Position numbers and translations under genes: made by a program. A DNA stretch of 64,000 bases from Thermoplasmata archaeon (lineage in GTDB: Archaea > Thermoplasmatota > Thermoplasmata > Thermoplasmatales > Thermoplasmataceae): positions 213,560-277,559 of the forward strand of contig JAJZZX010000002.1 of the NCBI GenBank assembly GCA_021797355.1. Direction: 5' to 3'. The notes beneath the pieces are model-generated. The model did not search any database, was not told where the DNA came from, and saw only the letters and a program-made list of their open reading frames with translations. Every line of letters starts with the position of its first letter. Position 1 is the stretch's first letter. Shown here in pieces: positions 8,652 to 17,455 of this stretch.

Positions 8652-9362
8652 CTAAAAATAGAAACGCCTTAACTGCTGAAGATATGGCGAATCTTGTGGT
8701 ATAAGTTGCTTCAGTTTTTCCCAGGTCTGCTCGTTGTTATACCTGAATCTCTTGTAAATGAAATCACCAGATTCGGTATCCCACAATGTGTACATAGGCA
8801 TCCAGTTTCCGTCACGAGGCTGCCCTGCACTTCCGGGGTTTATTATCTTCCCTCTGTAAAGCATTGGAAAATGCGTGTGCCCAACGAGAATGTAATCGTA
8901 TTTCTTGAAGCGCTGATCCTTCCATACCATCTCAGCTTCAGTGGCAAAGAGATAGCCGAAGAGGTGATTGTTTGGGGACGCGTGGGCAAGGAGAAGATTT
9001 CTACCCTCAATATTTACCTCTTTGGATTCCGGGAAAGATCCAAGGAGCTTCAGATCATTTCCTGAAAGCTGTTTCAGGGTAATCTCTCTCCTCGAGTATT
9101 CGCTCAAATCATGCATCTCAGGTGAACAGCGGCAGTCTTCACCGGTGATGGCGGCATAATCATGATTCCCCATCACTCCAATATTGACATTTTCCATCAG
9201 CAGGTCAAGTGTTTCAGCGGGCGAAGGCCCATAGTCAACAATATCCCCGAGAAATATGGCCTCATCAAATCTTTCAAGTTGGAGAATTGATTTCAGGGCA
9301 TCCAGATTGGCATGGATATCTGAGAAGATTAGGACCCTCACGCCCAATGATGCGGAGTTCAT
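8652..9362 (-). CDS. Metallophosphoesterase, YfcE/MJ0936-like
   Basis: The 236-residue calcineurin-like phosphoesterase shows the full metal-binding set: SDIHANLDAL (D-x-H), GDIVDYGP, GNHDYA, a lone HAS, and GHTHFPM. It probably hydrolyses phosphodiesters or phosphomonoesters with Mn/Ni; the physiological substrate is unknown. A GTG at 9341 (VRVLIF) is an alternative start. It is divergent from the SDR gene at 9444 and convergent with the radical SAM gene, from which it is separated by one base. Confidence 0.85.
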   Translation of the reverse strand: MNSASLGVRVLIFSDIHANLDALKSILQLERFDEAIFLGDIVDYGPSPAETLDLLMENVNIGVMGNHDYAAITGEDCRCSPEMHDLSEYSRREITLKQLSGNDLKLLGSFPESKEVNIEGRNLLLAHASPNNHLFGYLFATEAEMVWKDQRFKKYDYILVGHTHFPMLYRGKIINPGSAGQPRDGNWMPMYTLWDTESGDFIYKRFRYNNEQTWEKLKQLIPQDSPYLQQLRRFYF

Positions 9363-9443
9363 TTAAAAAATTCGCTATTCACATTATGTGTCCGCATGGC
9401 AGGGAAAGCATAGTAATATGTCCTTCCTAGGACTATTTGTTTC

Positions 9444-10220
9444 ATGTATGAAGTGGACGGCAAGAGAGCCATAATTACGGCTGCCAGCAGTGGAATAGGA
9501 TATGCAGTGGCATCTGTGCTTGCGGAATCAGGTGCCAGCGTCCTCATGTCATCGCACGACTCCCAAAAGATAAAGCAAGCGGCCAACAATCTGAAGAAAA
9601 ATGGACTGAAGGCTTATCCAGTGGTTTTCGATCTATCGGAATCGGATGCCGGCTCATTAATTTCTAAGGCATCAGATAGAATGGGAGGATCGGACATACT
9701 CATAATGAACTACGGCGACCCGAAACTGTCGCCATTCATGGAAATCACTGGCGAAGAATGGGATATGTATTACCGCATGTTCATCAGAGCCACAACTTCA
9801 CTTGTAAGGGAATTTGTCCCTCAAACCAATGGGTGGGGTAGAATTGTATTCATTACTTCTATGACCACAAGGGAATCGTATCCTGGATTTTCAATATCTG
9901 GCTCATTGCGGGCAGCAGTTGTAAATCTTGGAAAGACACTGTCTCTTGAACTGGGGAAGCTGGGAATTACAGTGAATTCAATCTCGCAGGGCTATTTTCT
10001 TACTGAAAGGCTGCAGGCTGTCATCACGAGAAATTCAGCACTCAACGGAACTAGCACTGAAGAAGAAAGAAGAAAGTTGGTGGAAGATATCCCGTCTGGT
10101 AGGATAGGCAGGCCGGAAGAGATAGGATATCTGGTCAGGTTCCTCTGCAGCGAGGAGGCTTCCTACATCAACGGTGCCAACATTCCAATTGATGGTGGAC
10201 TAACACGTTATCCTTACTGA
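9444..10220 (+). CDS. SDR-family oxidoreductase with altered active site
   Basis: The 258-residue Rossmann-fold protein has TAASSGIGYAVA as the nucleotide-binding loop, NYGDP in place of NNAG, and the C-terminal GANIPIDGG. The usual YxxxK catalytic pair is missing: the aligned region reads PGFSISGSLRAAV, the pattern of a divergent SDR subgroup (LSNSLRAAV-like). It is annotated in general as 3-oxoacyl-reductase-like, but substrate and even dehydrogenase activity are uncertain. A TATA box (tagtaatat, 9413-9421) lies 27 bases upstream of the ATG. Confidence 0.82.
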   Translation: MYEVDGKRAIITAASSGIGYAVASVLAESGASVLMSSHDSQKIKQAANNLKKNGLKAYPVVFDLSESDAGSLISKASDRMGGSDILIMNYGDPKLSPFMEITGEEWDMYYRMFIRATTSLVREFVPQTNGWGRIVFITSMTTRESYPGFSISGSLRAAVVNLGKTLSLELGKLGITVNSISQGYFLTERLQAVITRNSALNGTSTEEERRKLVEDIPSGRIGRPEEIGYLVRFLCSEEASYINGANIPIDGGLTRYPY

Positions 10221-10328
10221 AAAATATTCTGCTGCATCAGTTCATTCCCACATTGGAAGCAGGATATGGCAGATTTGTAAAGTTAAGCGCTTCCAAGCAT
10301 TTTTCTATATCAGGTGCAATTTGCAATC

Positions 10329-11243
10329 ATGGCAATAAAAATATTGGAAAACCCGGGAAAGCAGTTAAGGCCAGAAGGAGCCATTAGGGCAGACGTCGCA
10401 TGGAAGCTCTTCGACCCTCTTAATATTGGAGATGTGACCCGCAACTCTCTGAACAGGATGTCAAGGTTCACCCAGTGGCTGTGGTGGGAGCTTTCAAACC
10501 AGGCCGGTTTCCTCAACAGAAGGAAGAACAGTACAGTATACATAATCGCCCCTGAAATGACCGATGCGGGGAAAGCCTTCATTAAGAGAATAATCTCATT
10601 CTGGGACACTGATATCTATCTATACAGGAATCCAGAGGTAATGGCAGATATTGAGGTTCCTGCTCAAAATGCCTGGATGCCACCAGTCTACAATCTAGCC
10701 CCGGATGCGACGAAGGACCCTGTGCAATCAGCCCTTGTTGAATCAGACGACGCTGGGACCTGCCATTTTATTTCTCCTCTCACAGGACTTTCTCATGCCT
10801 TTTTCAGGGTTTACACCATAAATCCTGGCCACACGTATTCACGGTACCACAGCCATACAGCACGGGAAGAGCATTACCTGGTGCTCGAAGGAACAGGGAT
10901 TGCCAGGATAGCAGGCAGAAGTGAGGAGGTAAAACAGGGTGACATTATCTTCAAGCCAACCGGGCCTGATCTGGCCACACAGTTCATTGCGGGGGAGAAT
11001 GGGATGCGCATACTAGATATGGAAATATGGAACGACCCTACAAGGGCAGACAAGGATGTCGTGGCGTATCCTGATCATGGAGAGCTATGCATGTTCGGGT
11101 CAGGATGGTACAATACGATACCACTATCCGCCATTCATTCGGCAGAGGATACGATGAAAAGTTATGAAAAAGGTTATTACAGGAATGAAGACGGGTCTTG
11201 GTCTCCGAAGGAGGTACCAGGATTTCCTGAAAGGACTTCCTGA
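10329..11243 (+). CDS. Cupin-domain protein
   Basis: The 304-residue protein has an unrecognised N-terminal half (about 1-145) and a cupin barrel in the C-terminal half. The barrel shows YSRYHSHTAREEHYLVLEG with histidines and a glutamate (HxHx(5-6)E) for metal binding, then VKQGDIIFKPTGPD. Metal-dependent isomerase, dioxygenase or storage roles are all possible. The ATG at 10329 is chosen over a GTG at 10314 because ttctatat at 10303-10310 is a TATA box at the right distance for a leaderless start. Confidence 0.7.
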   Translation: MAIKILENPGKQLRPEGAIRADVAWKLFDPLNIGDVTRNSLNRMSRFTQWLWWELSNQAGFLNRRKNSTVYIIAPEMTDAGKAFIKRIISFWDTDIYLYRNPEVMADIEVPAQNAWMPPVYNLAPDATKDPVQSALVESDDAGTCHFISPLTGLSHAFFRVYTINPGHTYSRYHSHTAREEHYLVLEGTGIARIAGRSEEVKQGDIIFKPTGPDLATQFIAGENGMRILDMEIWNDPTRADKDVVAYPDHGELCMFGSGWYNTIPLSAIHSAEDTMKSYEKGYYRNEDGSWSPKEVPGFPERTS

Positions 11244-11337
11244 ATGACTGGTTTCCTGCCTGAAGAATTGCCTGAAATCATTTTCCACAGTTCTCAAGAA
11301 AACTTATATCCCCCTATCTAATTCAGCGAGAGCGTAT

Positions 11338-11382
11338 CAAGATCGTACAGAACGTAAAAAGAGCAAATGCTTTCCGATCTTG
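11338..11382 (+). promoter_or_regulatory. Stem-loop in the leader of the L44e operon
   Basis: CAAGATCG at 11338-11345 is perfectly complementary to CGATCTTG at 11375-11382, an 8-bp stem. A smaller helix (AGAGC with GCTTT around an AAAT loop) is nested inside. A TATA box at about 11301-11308 (acttatat) puts the transcript start near 11330, so the structure would lie in the 5' untranslated leader, 20 bases before the L44e start. It could be a feedback site for a ribosomal protein; that is inference. Confidence 0.5.
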
Positions 11383-11402
11383 TTCAGTAAAGGGTGAAGA
11401 TA

Positions 11403-11687
11403 TTGAAGATGCCTAAAGTAATCAGCATGTATTGTCCTTCCTGCAAGAAACACACTCCTCACGACGTGGAAAGGGTGAGAAAGAAGAAGGCCAGCGAGTT
11501 CAAAGCTGGACAGAGGAGATTCAGAAGGGCAACGTCAGGATATGGAGGTTTCCCAAGGCCTAAATATGAAGGGCGCGAAAAGCCAACAAAGAGGCTTGCA
11601 CTAAGGTTCAGATGCCAGACCTGCAAGAAGGCTGTGACCCCTCCAAGCTTCAGGGCAAAGAAATTCGAGATCGTGGAGGTCCAGTGA
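11403..11687 (+). CDS. rpl44e: Ribosomal protein L44e
   Basis: The 94-residue large-subunit protein has the zinc ribbon [10 protein letters not shown] near the N-terminus and CQTCKKAV near residue 75, with the conserved basic GQRRF and [13 protein letters not shown] segments between. The TTG at 11403 gives MKMPKVI, which matches the usual MKMPK start of archaeal L44e; the open frame extends to a GTG at 11394. It is the first gene of the L44e-S27e-aIF2alpha-Nop10-PAC2 operon, a classic archaeal arrangement. Confidence 0.93.
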   Translation: MKMPKVISMYCPSCKKHTPHDVERVRKKKASEFKAGQRRFRRATSGYGGFPRPKYEGREKPTKRLALRFRCQTCKKAVTPPSFRAKKFEIVEVQ

Positions 11688-11688
11688 T

Positions 11689-11886
11689 ATGGAACAGAGC
11701 AGATTCTCAAAACCCAAGAGCATTGGAAACAAGTTCATTCGTATTAAGTGCAAGGACTGTGGGAATGAACAGGTAACATACACTAAGATTTCTTCTGTGG
11801 TGGTCTGCAATATATGCAATGCCACACTTGCAAGGCCAACAGGCGGCACTCTTGAACTTGCAGCAGATATAATCGGAGACCAATAA
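11689..11886 (+). CDS. rps27e: Ribosomal protein S27e
   Basis: The 65-residue small-subunit zinc-ribbon protein has the four cysteines in CKDCGNEQ and CNICNATLARPTGG. The order next to L44e is conserved across archaea. It starts one base after the L44e stop, and its TAA shares one base with the start of the aIF2-alpha gene, so translation is coupled. Confidence 0.93.
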   Translation: MEQSRFSKPKSIGNKFIRIKCKDCGNEQVTYTKISSVVVCNICNATLARPTGGTLELAADIIGDQ

Positions 11887-12641
11887 TGAAGAAAGACCTT
11901 CCTGATGTAGGAGAGCTTGTTGTCGTTACGATCAAGGAAGTCAAGAACTTTGGAGCCACGGCAAAGCTTGAGGAATATCCTGGGAAGGAAGGGTTCATTC
12001 ATATTGCGGAAGTGGCGACAGGCTGGGTAAAATATATCAGGGACTATCTGAGGGAGAACCAGAAGACAGTATGCAAGGTACTCAGTGTGGACCCTAATCG
12101 TGGAAACGTAGAATTATCGCTAAAAAGGGTCAACGAACACCAGAAGAGGGAAAAGATATCAGAATGGAAGAACGAGCAGAAGGCACAGAAGCTTCTTGAA
12201 CTTGTTGCACACCAGCTAAAGAAATCCGTTGATGAATGTGAAGCAGAGTTCGCCGATTCACTGAGGGAGAGATATGGAAACCTCTACAGTGCTTTCGAAG
12301 ACGCTTCTGCAAGTGAAGACTGGTTGCCTGATGTGAAGGGGAAATGGAAATCTATCTTCGTTAAGATTGCGAAGGAAAACGTTGTACTGCCTTACGTTAA
12401 GATAGGAGGAACACTGGAAGCTTATTCCCTAGCTCCCAACGGCATTGAACTTATTAGGGAGACACTGGACACTGGCCAGGAAGCATCAGTCAATATTCAA
12501 TACGCAGGTGCCCCAAGGTACAGGATATCGGTAACAGACAAGGATTACAAGTCTGCTGAGGATACGCTTAAGCGCGTAGTGCAGCGAATTACTGACAATG
12601 CGAAGAAGAACGGCGTATATGCCGAATTTAACAGGAAATAA
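11886..12641 (+). CDS. eif2A: Translation initiation factor aIF2 subunit alpha
   Basis: The 251-residue alpha subunit of the factor that delivers initiator tRNA to the small ribosomal subunit. The N-terminal S1 (OB-fold) domain shows GELVVVTIKEVKNFGATAKL and GFIHIAEVATGW; the helical middle domain and C-terminal alpha/beta domain follow. The length is slightly below the 260-270 of many homologues. It lies third in the operon, with nop10 nine bases downstream. Confidence 0.93.
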   Translation: MKKDLPDVGELVVVTIKEVKNFGATAKLEEYPGKEGFIHIAEVATGWVKYIRDYLRENQKTVCKVLSVDPNRGNVELSLKRVNEHQKREKISEWKNEQKAQKLLELVAHQLKKSVDECEAEFADSLRERYGNLYSAFEDASASEDWLPDVKGKWKSIFVKIAKENVVLPYVKIGGTLEAYSLAPNGIELIRETLDTGQEASVNIQYAGAPRYRISVTDKDYKSAEDTLKRVVQRITDNAKKNGVYAEFNRK

Positions 12642-12650
12642 CTCATTAAT

Positions 12651-12836
12651 ATGCACTCTCTTATCAGGAAATGCATTGCATGCGGGAATTATACCTTGGC
12701 TGAAAACTGCCCTAGATGCGGCGGAAAAACGCAGGTTGCACTTCCACCAAAATATTCGCCAGTTGACAGATTCCAGCGTTTCAGATTAAAGTTGGAGGAG
12801 GAAAAGAATGGAAAAGATAGTGATAAACCAATATAA
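12651..12836 (+). CDS. nop10: H/ACA RNP component Nop10
   Basis: The 61-residue protein has the zinc-ribbon core CIACGNYTLAENCPRCGGKT and the conserved PPKYSPVDRFQRFRLK helix. In H/ACA guide complexes it stabilises the Cbf5 pseudouridine synthase. The next gene (PAC2 family) begins within its last ten codons, with the strong ribosome binding site ggaggagg lying inside nop10. Confidence 0.93.
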   Translation: MHSLIRKCIACGNYTLAENCPRCGGKTQVALPPKYSPVDRFQRFRLKLEEEKNGKDSDKPI

Positions 12837-13566
12837 GCGCCCTAGGCTGACCAGCCCTGTTCTGGTGGGGGGTCTTCCAGGAATCGGGAATATCGGGAAG
12901 ATAGCGGCTGAATATCTCGTAGAAAAGCTGAAGATGGAAAAGTTTGCAGATGTGTTTTCCCAGTACCTGCCGCCACAGGTGTTCATAGATGATGCAGGAG
13001 TAGTCAGGCTTGTCAGGAACACAATCTATTATAAGAAAATTGCAGGGAAAAGCGATCTGCTTATACTGGTCGGAGATTTTCAGGGGACAACGCAGGAAGG
13101 CCAGTATGAAATGTCGTACCATATTCTAGAGCTTGCCAGGAAACTTAACGTTTCCATGATTTACACACTTGGCGGCTATAGCACCGGCAAGATAGTTGAT
13201 ACTCCAAGGGTGCTTGGAGCCGTGACAAGTGAAAATCTCCTGAAATCGCTCCAGGATAGTGGAGTTGTATTTCCAAAGGGGGAGCCTGGGGGTGGGATCG
13301 TTGGATCAGCAGGAGTGATGCTGGGGCTTGGCAAGGAGCTCTTTGACTTGCCTGGGGCCTGCCTGATGGGCGAAACCTCCGGGTATTTTGCAGACCCAAA
13401 GGGGGCAAAGGAAGTAGTCAGGATATTGGTGAGCCTGCTTGGGCTAAAGGTTGATCTTTCAGATCTTGAGGAGAGAAGCAGGCAGATAGAACAGATTACA
13501 GAAAAGATGCAGGAGGACGTACAGGGCAAGACCCAGCAGAAGGAAGACCTGGGATATTTCGGATAA
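12808..13566 (+). CDS. PAC2-family protein (proteasome assembly chaperone-like)
   Basis: The 252-residue protein has the PAC2 fold signatures VLVGGLPGIGNIGKIAAEYL near the start, the central LILVGDFQGTT, YTLGGYSTGK and later GGGIVGSAGVMLGLG, PGACLMGETSGY. Eukaryotic homologues assist proteasome assembly; the archaeal homologue regularly follows nop10 and its role is not settled. The C-terminal 40 residues form a charged coiled-coil-like helix (RSRQIEQITEKMQEDVQ). It overlaps nop10 by 29 bases. Confidence 0.88.
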   Translation: MEKIVINQYKRPRLTSPVLVGGLPGIGNIGKIAAEYLVEKLKMEKFADVFSQYLPPQVFIDDAGVVRLVRNTIYYKKIAGKSDLLILVGDFQGTTQEGQYEMSYHILELARKLNVSMIYTLGGYSTGKIVDTPRVLGAVTSENLLKSLQDSGVVFPKGEPGGGIVGSAGVMLGLGKELFDLPGACLMGETSGYFADPKGAKEVVRILVSLLGLKVDLSDLEERSRQIEQITEKMQEDVQGKTQQKEDLGYFG

Positions 13567-13581
13567 CCATCTTCCACCCAC

Positions 13582-13592
13582 AATTTTTTTAG
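13582..13592 (+). terminator. T-rich termination signal after the L44e operon
   Basis: A run of seven to eight Ts (caattttttta) lies 15-25 bases after the PAC2 stop. Archaeal transcription commonly ends at such oligo-T tracts without a hairpin. A new TATA-like element (gtaatttaag, near 13644) precedes the topoisomerase VI genes, consistent with a transcript boundary here. Confidence 0.45.
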
Positions 13593-13674
13593 TCTGCTCT
13601 TTGCCGGCGGTTTATCAGCAACGCCAGCCAAGCAATCAACAAAGTAATTTAAGCCATGGGATTATCTTCTGGCA

Positions 13675-15561
13675 ATGGTTTCCAAGAAGACGGCAATATC
13701 TGATTTCAGGGAAGCATCAATTTCTGAATTTTTTGAGAAGAACCGCCACATTCTTGGCTTTGACTCTCCGCAGAAATCTCTTTACATGATTGTGAAGGAG
13801 GCAATGGACAACTCCCTTGATGCATGTGAGGAGTACCAGATACTTCCGGATATACAGGTGAGCGTAGAAAGGCACACCGACGACGAGTTCATAATCACAG
13901 TGGAGGATAACGGCCCTGGAATCGACAGGAAGCAAGTCCCGGCTGTATTTGGGAAACTTCTTTATGGCTCAAGATTCCACTCCTTCAAGCAGTCACGCGG
14001 CCAGCAGGGCATAGGAATAACTGCCGCCATCCTTTATGGGCAGATTACAACTGCAAGGCCATCGTATGTCAGGACAAAGCGGCTTGATGACGATGTAGCA
14101 TATGAGTTCGAGCTGGGAATAAATGTCAAGGAAAACCGTGCAGACATACATTATGAAAGGCCTGTCATCTGGAATGTCAAGAGCGGTACTCTGGTGAAGA
14201 TACCGGCCAAAGGCAAGTACCAGACTGGAAAACAGTCAATTATGGAGTACATAATGGAAAGCGCTGTTGCCAACCCCAATGCAAACTTCAAATTCACCGA
14301 TCCAGAGGGAAAAACAATTGAGATAAGGCGTGCCATTGAAGTACCATCTAAACCTGGAATTGCCATTAAACCACATCCGCTCGGACTTGAACTCGGCGAC
14401 ATAAGCTCAATGAGTAGATTAACCCAAGCGGAAAGCCTGCTTGATTTTCTCAGGAATGACTTCAACAGGATAAGCGACAGGATAGCCTTGGAAATAGCAG
14501 AGAAATCAGGAATCCCGGCAGATTTGGATCCAAGGACGCTTACCCTGCAGCAGATAAAGGAGCTTAAGCGCGCATTTGGAGAGGTAAAGCTGATGCCTCC
14601 TCCCACAGACTGCCTTTCCCCCCTTGGGCATGATTTCATTATAAAGGGGCTGAAGAACGTATATGGCGACAGCAGGCCGTCGCATTACTCAAAGCCGGTT
14701 GTAAGGCCCATTGCGGTGCATAATGGCCAGCCGTTTGCGGTGGAGGCGGGGCTAGTCTACGGCGGGGACCTAAAGTCTGATGATCCGGTAAGGGTCGTGA
14801 GGTTTGCCAACAAGGTGCCGCTCCTCTATCAGGCCGGAGCCTGCGCCATAACCAGGGCCATACAGGAGATGGACTGGCGGCCTTATGGACTGGATCAGAA
14901 GAGCGGACAGGGAATGCCGTACGGTCCTGCCATAATTTTCGTGCATGTTTATGGCATCAGGATACCTTTTACGTCAGAATCCAAGGAGGCCATTGCATCA
15001 GTTGATGCAATCTCGGCGGAGATAACAATGGCGCTGAAGTCTCTTGGAAGAAGCGTCAAGTCCTTTCTGGGCAAAAGGGAAAAGCGGAAAAAGGTATATG
15101 AGAAATTCAGGCTTGTGAATCAGCTTATCCCGGAGATAGGAAAGAAGTCAGCCGCCATACTTGGCAAAGAAATGCCGGACCTTCATCCCGTCATATCAAA
15201 GATAGCCAATGTTGTGTTTATAACAGAGGAGATACAGAGAAATGAAGGAAGCACAAAATCAGTGGTTCATGCTGTAAATTTCACAAGGGCGCCTGTCTCA
15301 CTTAAACTTTATGCCGAGCCTCCCCTTGGAAATTATGATGGGCCGGAGCTTTCGTGGGAAATATCAGATCTGCAGCCTTCAATGGAGGCTACTTTCCAGT
15401 TCAGCCTGGTGAACGTTAACGCGGAATATCCGGGAACAACTTTCTATTTCACAGGTATTGACCCGGTCAGGGTGCAGGGGGCTGAACCGCTGCCAGCTGA
15501 CTATGGCATCGGCGGCCTAACCGTCATTGAGGAAGACGAAGGCGCAGGAGAGGATGAATGA
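13675..15561 (+). CDS. top6B: DNA topoisomerase VI subunit B
   Basis: The 628-residue GHKL ATPase subunit of the type IIB topoisomerase relaxes positive and negative supercoils. The ATP-binding motifs are clear: KEAMDNSLDACEE (the N box), VEDNGPGID (G1), and SRGQQGIGITAAILYG (G2 lid). The central H2TH and transducer domains follow, with RFANKVPLLYQAGACAIT and the late FVHVYG(I)RIPFTSESKEAIA carrying the catalytic-lid lysine region. It overlaps top6A by four bases (ATGA). Confidence 0.96.
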   Translation: MVSKKTAISDFREASISEFFEKNRHILGFDSPQKSLYMIVKEAMDNSLDACEEYQILPDIQVSVERHTDDEFIITVEDNGPGIDRKQVPAVFGKLLYGSRFHSFKQSRGQQGIGITAAILYGQITTARPSYVRTKRLDDDVAYEFELGINVKENRADIHYERPVIWNVKSGTLVKIPAKGKYQTGKQSIMEYIMESAVANPNANFKFTDPEGKTIEIRRAIEVPSKPGIAIKPHPLGLELGDISSMSRLTQAESLLDFLRNDFNRISDRIALEIAEKSGIPADLDPRTLTLQQIKELKRAFGEVKLMPPPTDCLSPLGHDFIIKGLKNVYGDSRPSHYSKPVVRPIAVHNGQPFAVEAGLVYGGDLKSDDPVRVVRFANKVPLLYQAGACAITRAIQEMDWRPYGLDQKSGQGMPYGPAIIFVHVYGIRIPFTSESKEAIASVDAISAEITMALKSLGRSVKSFLGKREKRKKVYEKFRLVNQLIPEIGKKSAAILGKEMPDLHPVISKIANVVFITEEIQRNEGSTKSVVHAVNFTRAPVSLKLYAEPPLGNYDGPELSWEISDLQPSMEATFQFSLVNVNAEYPGTTFYFTGIDPVRVQGAEPLPADYGIGGLTVIEEDEGAGEDE

Positions 15562-16649
15562 TGCAGAGGGATGTTGGCAAATCACTTGAGGGGCTAGTTG
15601 GAAGAATATACGATTTTATTTCACACGGCGAGGTTCCGGAGATATCAATGCCTTCCAGGAACAAGGATAACATAGTGCTCGATCAGCTCCTCTCAGTCTG
15701 GAAGTATGGGGATTCTCTTGTGACAAGGTCTGGAAAGACAGTGGAAGGTGCTGAGTACCTGGTGAAGCTGCTCTACATCATAGACTTTATACGGGAGATG
15801 ATCAGGGAGAACAAGTCATCCACCCTTAGGGAGATGTACTACATATCAGAAGGATGGAATCTAGCCAAGTTCCACACCCAGGATGAATCCAACCTACTGG
15901 CTGAAGACCTTGAGGTCATAAGTGAGCTCCTTAGGGAGGATTTCAAGCTGCGCCCTGAGGAGAACGGAGCCAGCATAATGGGCAACATAACTGTGGAGGA
16001 GAAGACAAGGAAAGGTGAATTCAAGAGGATAAACTGCAAGGATGACGTAGGCGACAGCGGTTACTCAATCCCTTACACTGTTGAGGAAGAAAAGCTCCGG
16101 ATAGTGGACTTGGATGCTGATTTTGTCCTAGCTATCGAGACGGGAGGTATGTTTGACAGGCTGGTTGAGAATGGATTTGACGAGAGCAACAGATGCCTTC
16201 TGGTGCACCTGAAGGGCCAACCTGCAAGAAGCACCAGGAGGCTGTTGAAACGCATAAACGAGGAGAAGGGACTCCCTGTGGTGGTGTTTACGGACGGGGA
16301 TCCATGGTCTTTCAGGATATATGCATCAATCGCGTACGGAGCCATAAAGACTGCACACATATCACATTACCTCGCCGTTCCTACGGCTGAGTTTATTGGC
16401 ATAACTGCCTCAGACATACTGAATTACGATCTTCCCACTGACAGGCTTAATGATAAGGACATTGCCGCTCTGAACGCTGAACTAAAGGACCCAAGGTTCA
16501 ATTCTGAAATATGGCGGGATGAGATCGAGACCATGCTTAGAATTGGAAAGAAGGCTGAACAGCAGGCCCTAGCAAAGTATGGCCTTAATTATGTCACGTC
16601 CACATATCTGCCGGAAAAGCTTTCCAATCTCACTGGTTACAGGTGGTAA
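15558..16649 (+). CDS. top6A: DNA topoisomerase VI subunit A (Spo11-like)
   Basis: The 363-residue DNA-cleaving subunit. The catalytic tyrosine lies in [13 protein letters not shown] (residues about 90-100), and the Toprim metal-binding acidic residues are in VLAIETGG and VFTDGDPW(S)F. It forms an A2B2 tetramer with the upstream product and is homologous to meiotic Spo11. The start is within the last bases of top6B, so expression is coupled. Confidence 0.96.
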   Translation: MMQRDVGKSLEGLVGRIYDFISHGEVPEISMPSRNKDNIVLDQLLSVWKYGDSLVTRSGKTVEGAEYLVKLLYIIDFIREMIRENKSSTLREMYYISEGWNLAKFHTQDESNLLAEDLEVISELLREDFKLRPEENGASIMGNITVEEKTRKGEFKRINCKDDVGDSGYSIPYTVEEEKLRIVDLDADFVLAIETGGMFDRLVENGFDESNRCLLVHLKGQPARSTRRLLKRINEEKGLPVVVFTDGDPWSFRIYASIAYGAIKTAHISHYLAVPTAEFIGITASDILNYDLPTDRLNDKDIAALNAELKDPRFNSEIWRDEIETMLRIGKKAEQQALAKYGLNYVTSTYLPEKLSNLTGYRW

Positions 16650-16651
16650 AG

Positions 16652-17455
16652 ATGCGCATAGCACTCATTCAGATGGAATCTTCCCAGGACAAGCAACATA
16701 ACCTTGAGGCCTCTCTCATGTATATGGAGGAGGCCCTGAAGTATAGGCCAGAAGTTGTGGTCTTCCCTGAATACCAGATGCATCTTCCCGATTTCGAGAA
16801 GCCAGAACTGACCCTGGCAGCGGCTGAACCGGCAAACGGTGAATTCGTAGCAGCCTTCCTGGAAAAGGCAAGGCGCGAAAAGTTGATGATTCTTCTGAAC
16901 ATTGCCGAACTTGAAAAGCCCGGTTTAAAGCCATTCAATTCTTCTCTGCTTATCGATGATATTGGCGTGATAGCTGCAAAATACAGGAAATTGCATCTTT
17001 TTGATGCATACAGCATGAGGGAGAGCACAGTATATCAGCAGGGGAGGATGCCCCTTGCACCAGCAGAGACCCCTGCCCTGTCCATGGGCATCCAGATCTG
17101 CTACGATCTCCGGTTCCCGGAGCCAGCCCGGCTTCTCCGCATTATGGGTGCAAAGGTGATCTCCTATCAGGCAGGCTGGTTTGCCGGCGAGAGGAAGCTG
17201 GAAACATGGAGAACCTTGCTCAGGTCAAGGGCCATTGAAAACGGAGCCTATGTGATCGCCTCCGCCCAGTGTGGTTCAAAATTCACGGGGCACTCTCTTG
17301 CGGTGAACCCCTATGGAGACATAATCGGTGAGCTTGATACCCAGCCAGGTGTCCTTTCAGTTGATCTGGATATGTCACTTATTGAAAAGTATTCCAGGGA
17401 TGTTCCGCTAATGAGGCAGCGGAGAAAGGACATCTACGATATATCAGGGTACTGA
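16652..17455 (+). CDS. Carbon-nitrogen hydrolase (nitrilase superfamily)
   Basis: The 267-residue protein has the Glu-Lys-Cys triad: FPEYQMH (Glu), KYRKLHLFD (Lys) and IQICYDLRFPEPARLL (Cys). The CYDLRFPE block is typical of the Nit1/Nit2-like omega-amidase or deaminated-glutathione amidase branch; the substrate here is not known. The ATG at 16652 follows aggtggt at a good distance, and is preferred to the GTG at 16643 inside the end of top6A. The 3' end overlaps the convergent otsB by 12 bases. Confidence 0.87.
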   Translation: MRIALIQMESSQDKQHNLEASLMYMEEALKYRPEVVVFPEYQMHLPDFEKPELTLAAAEPANGEFVAAFLEKARREKLMILLNIAELEKPGLKPFNSSLLIDDIGVIAAKYRKLHLFDAYSMRESTVYQQGRMPLAPAETPALSMGIQICYDLRFPEPARLLRIMGAKVISYQAGWFAGERKLETWRTLLRSRAIENGAYVIASAQCGSKFTGHSLAVNPYGDIIGELDTQPGVLSVDLDMSLIEKYSRDVPLMRQRRKDIYDISGY

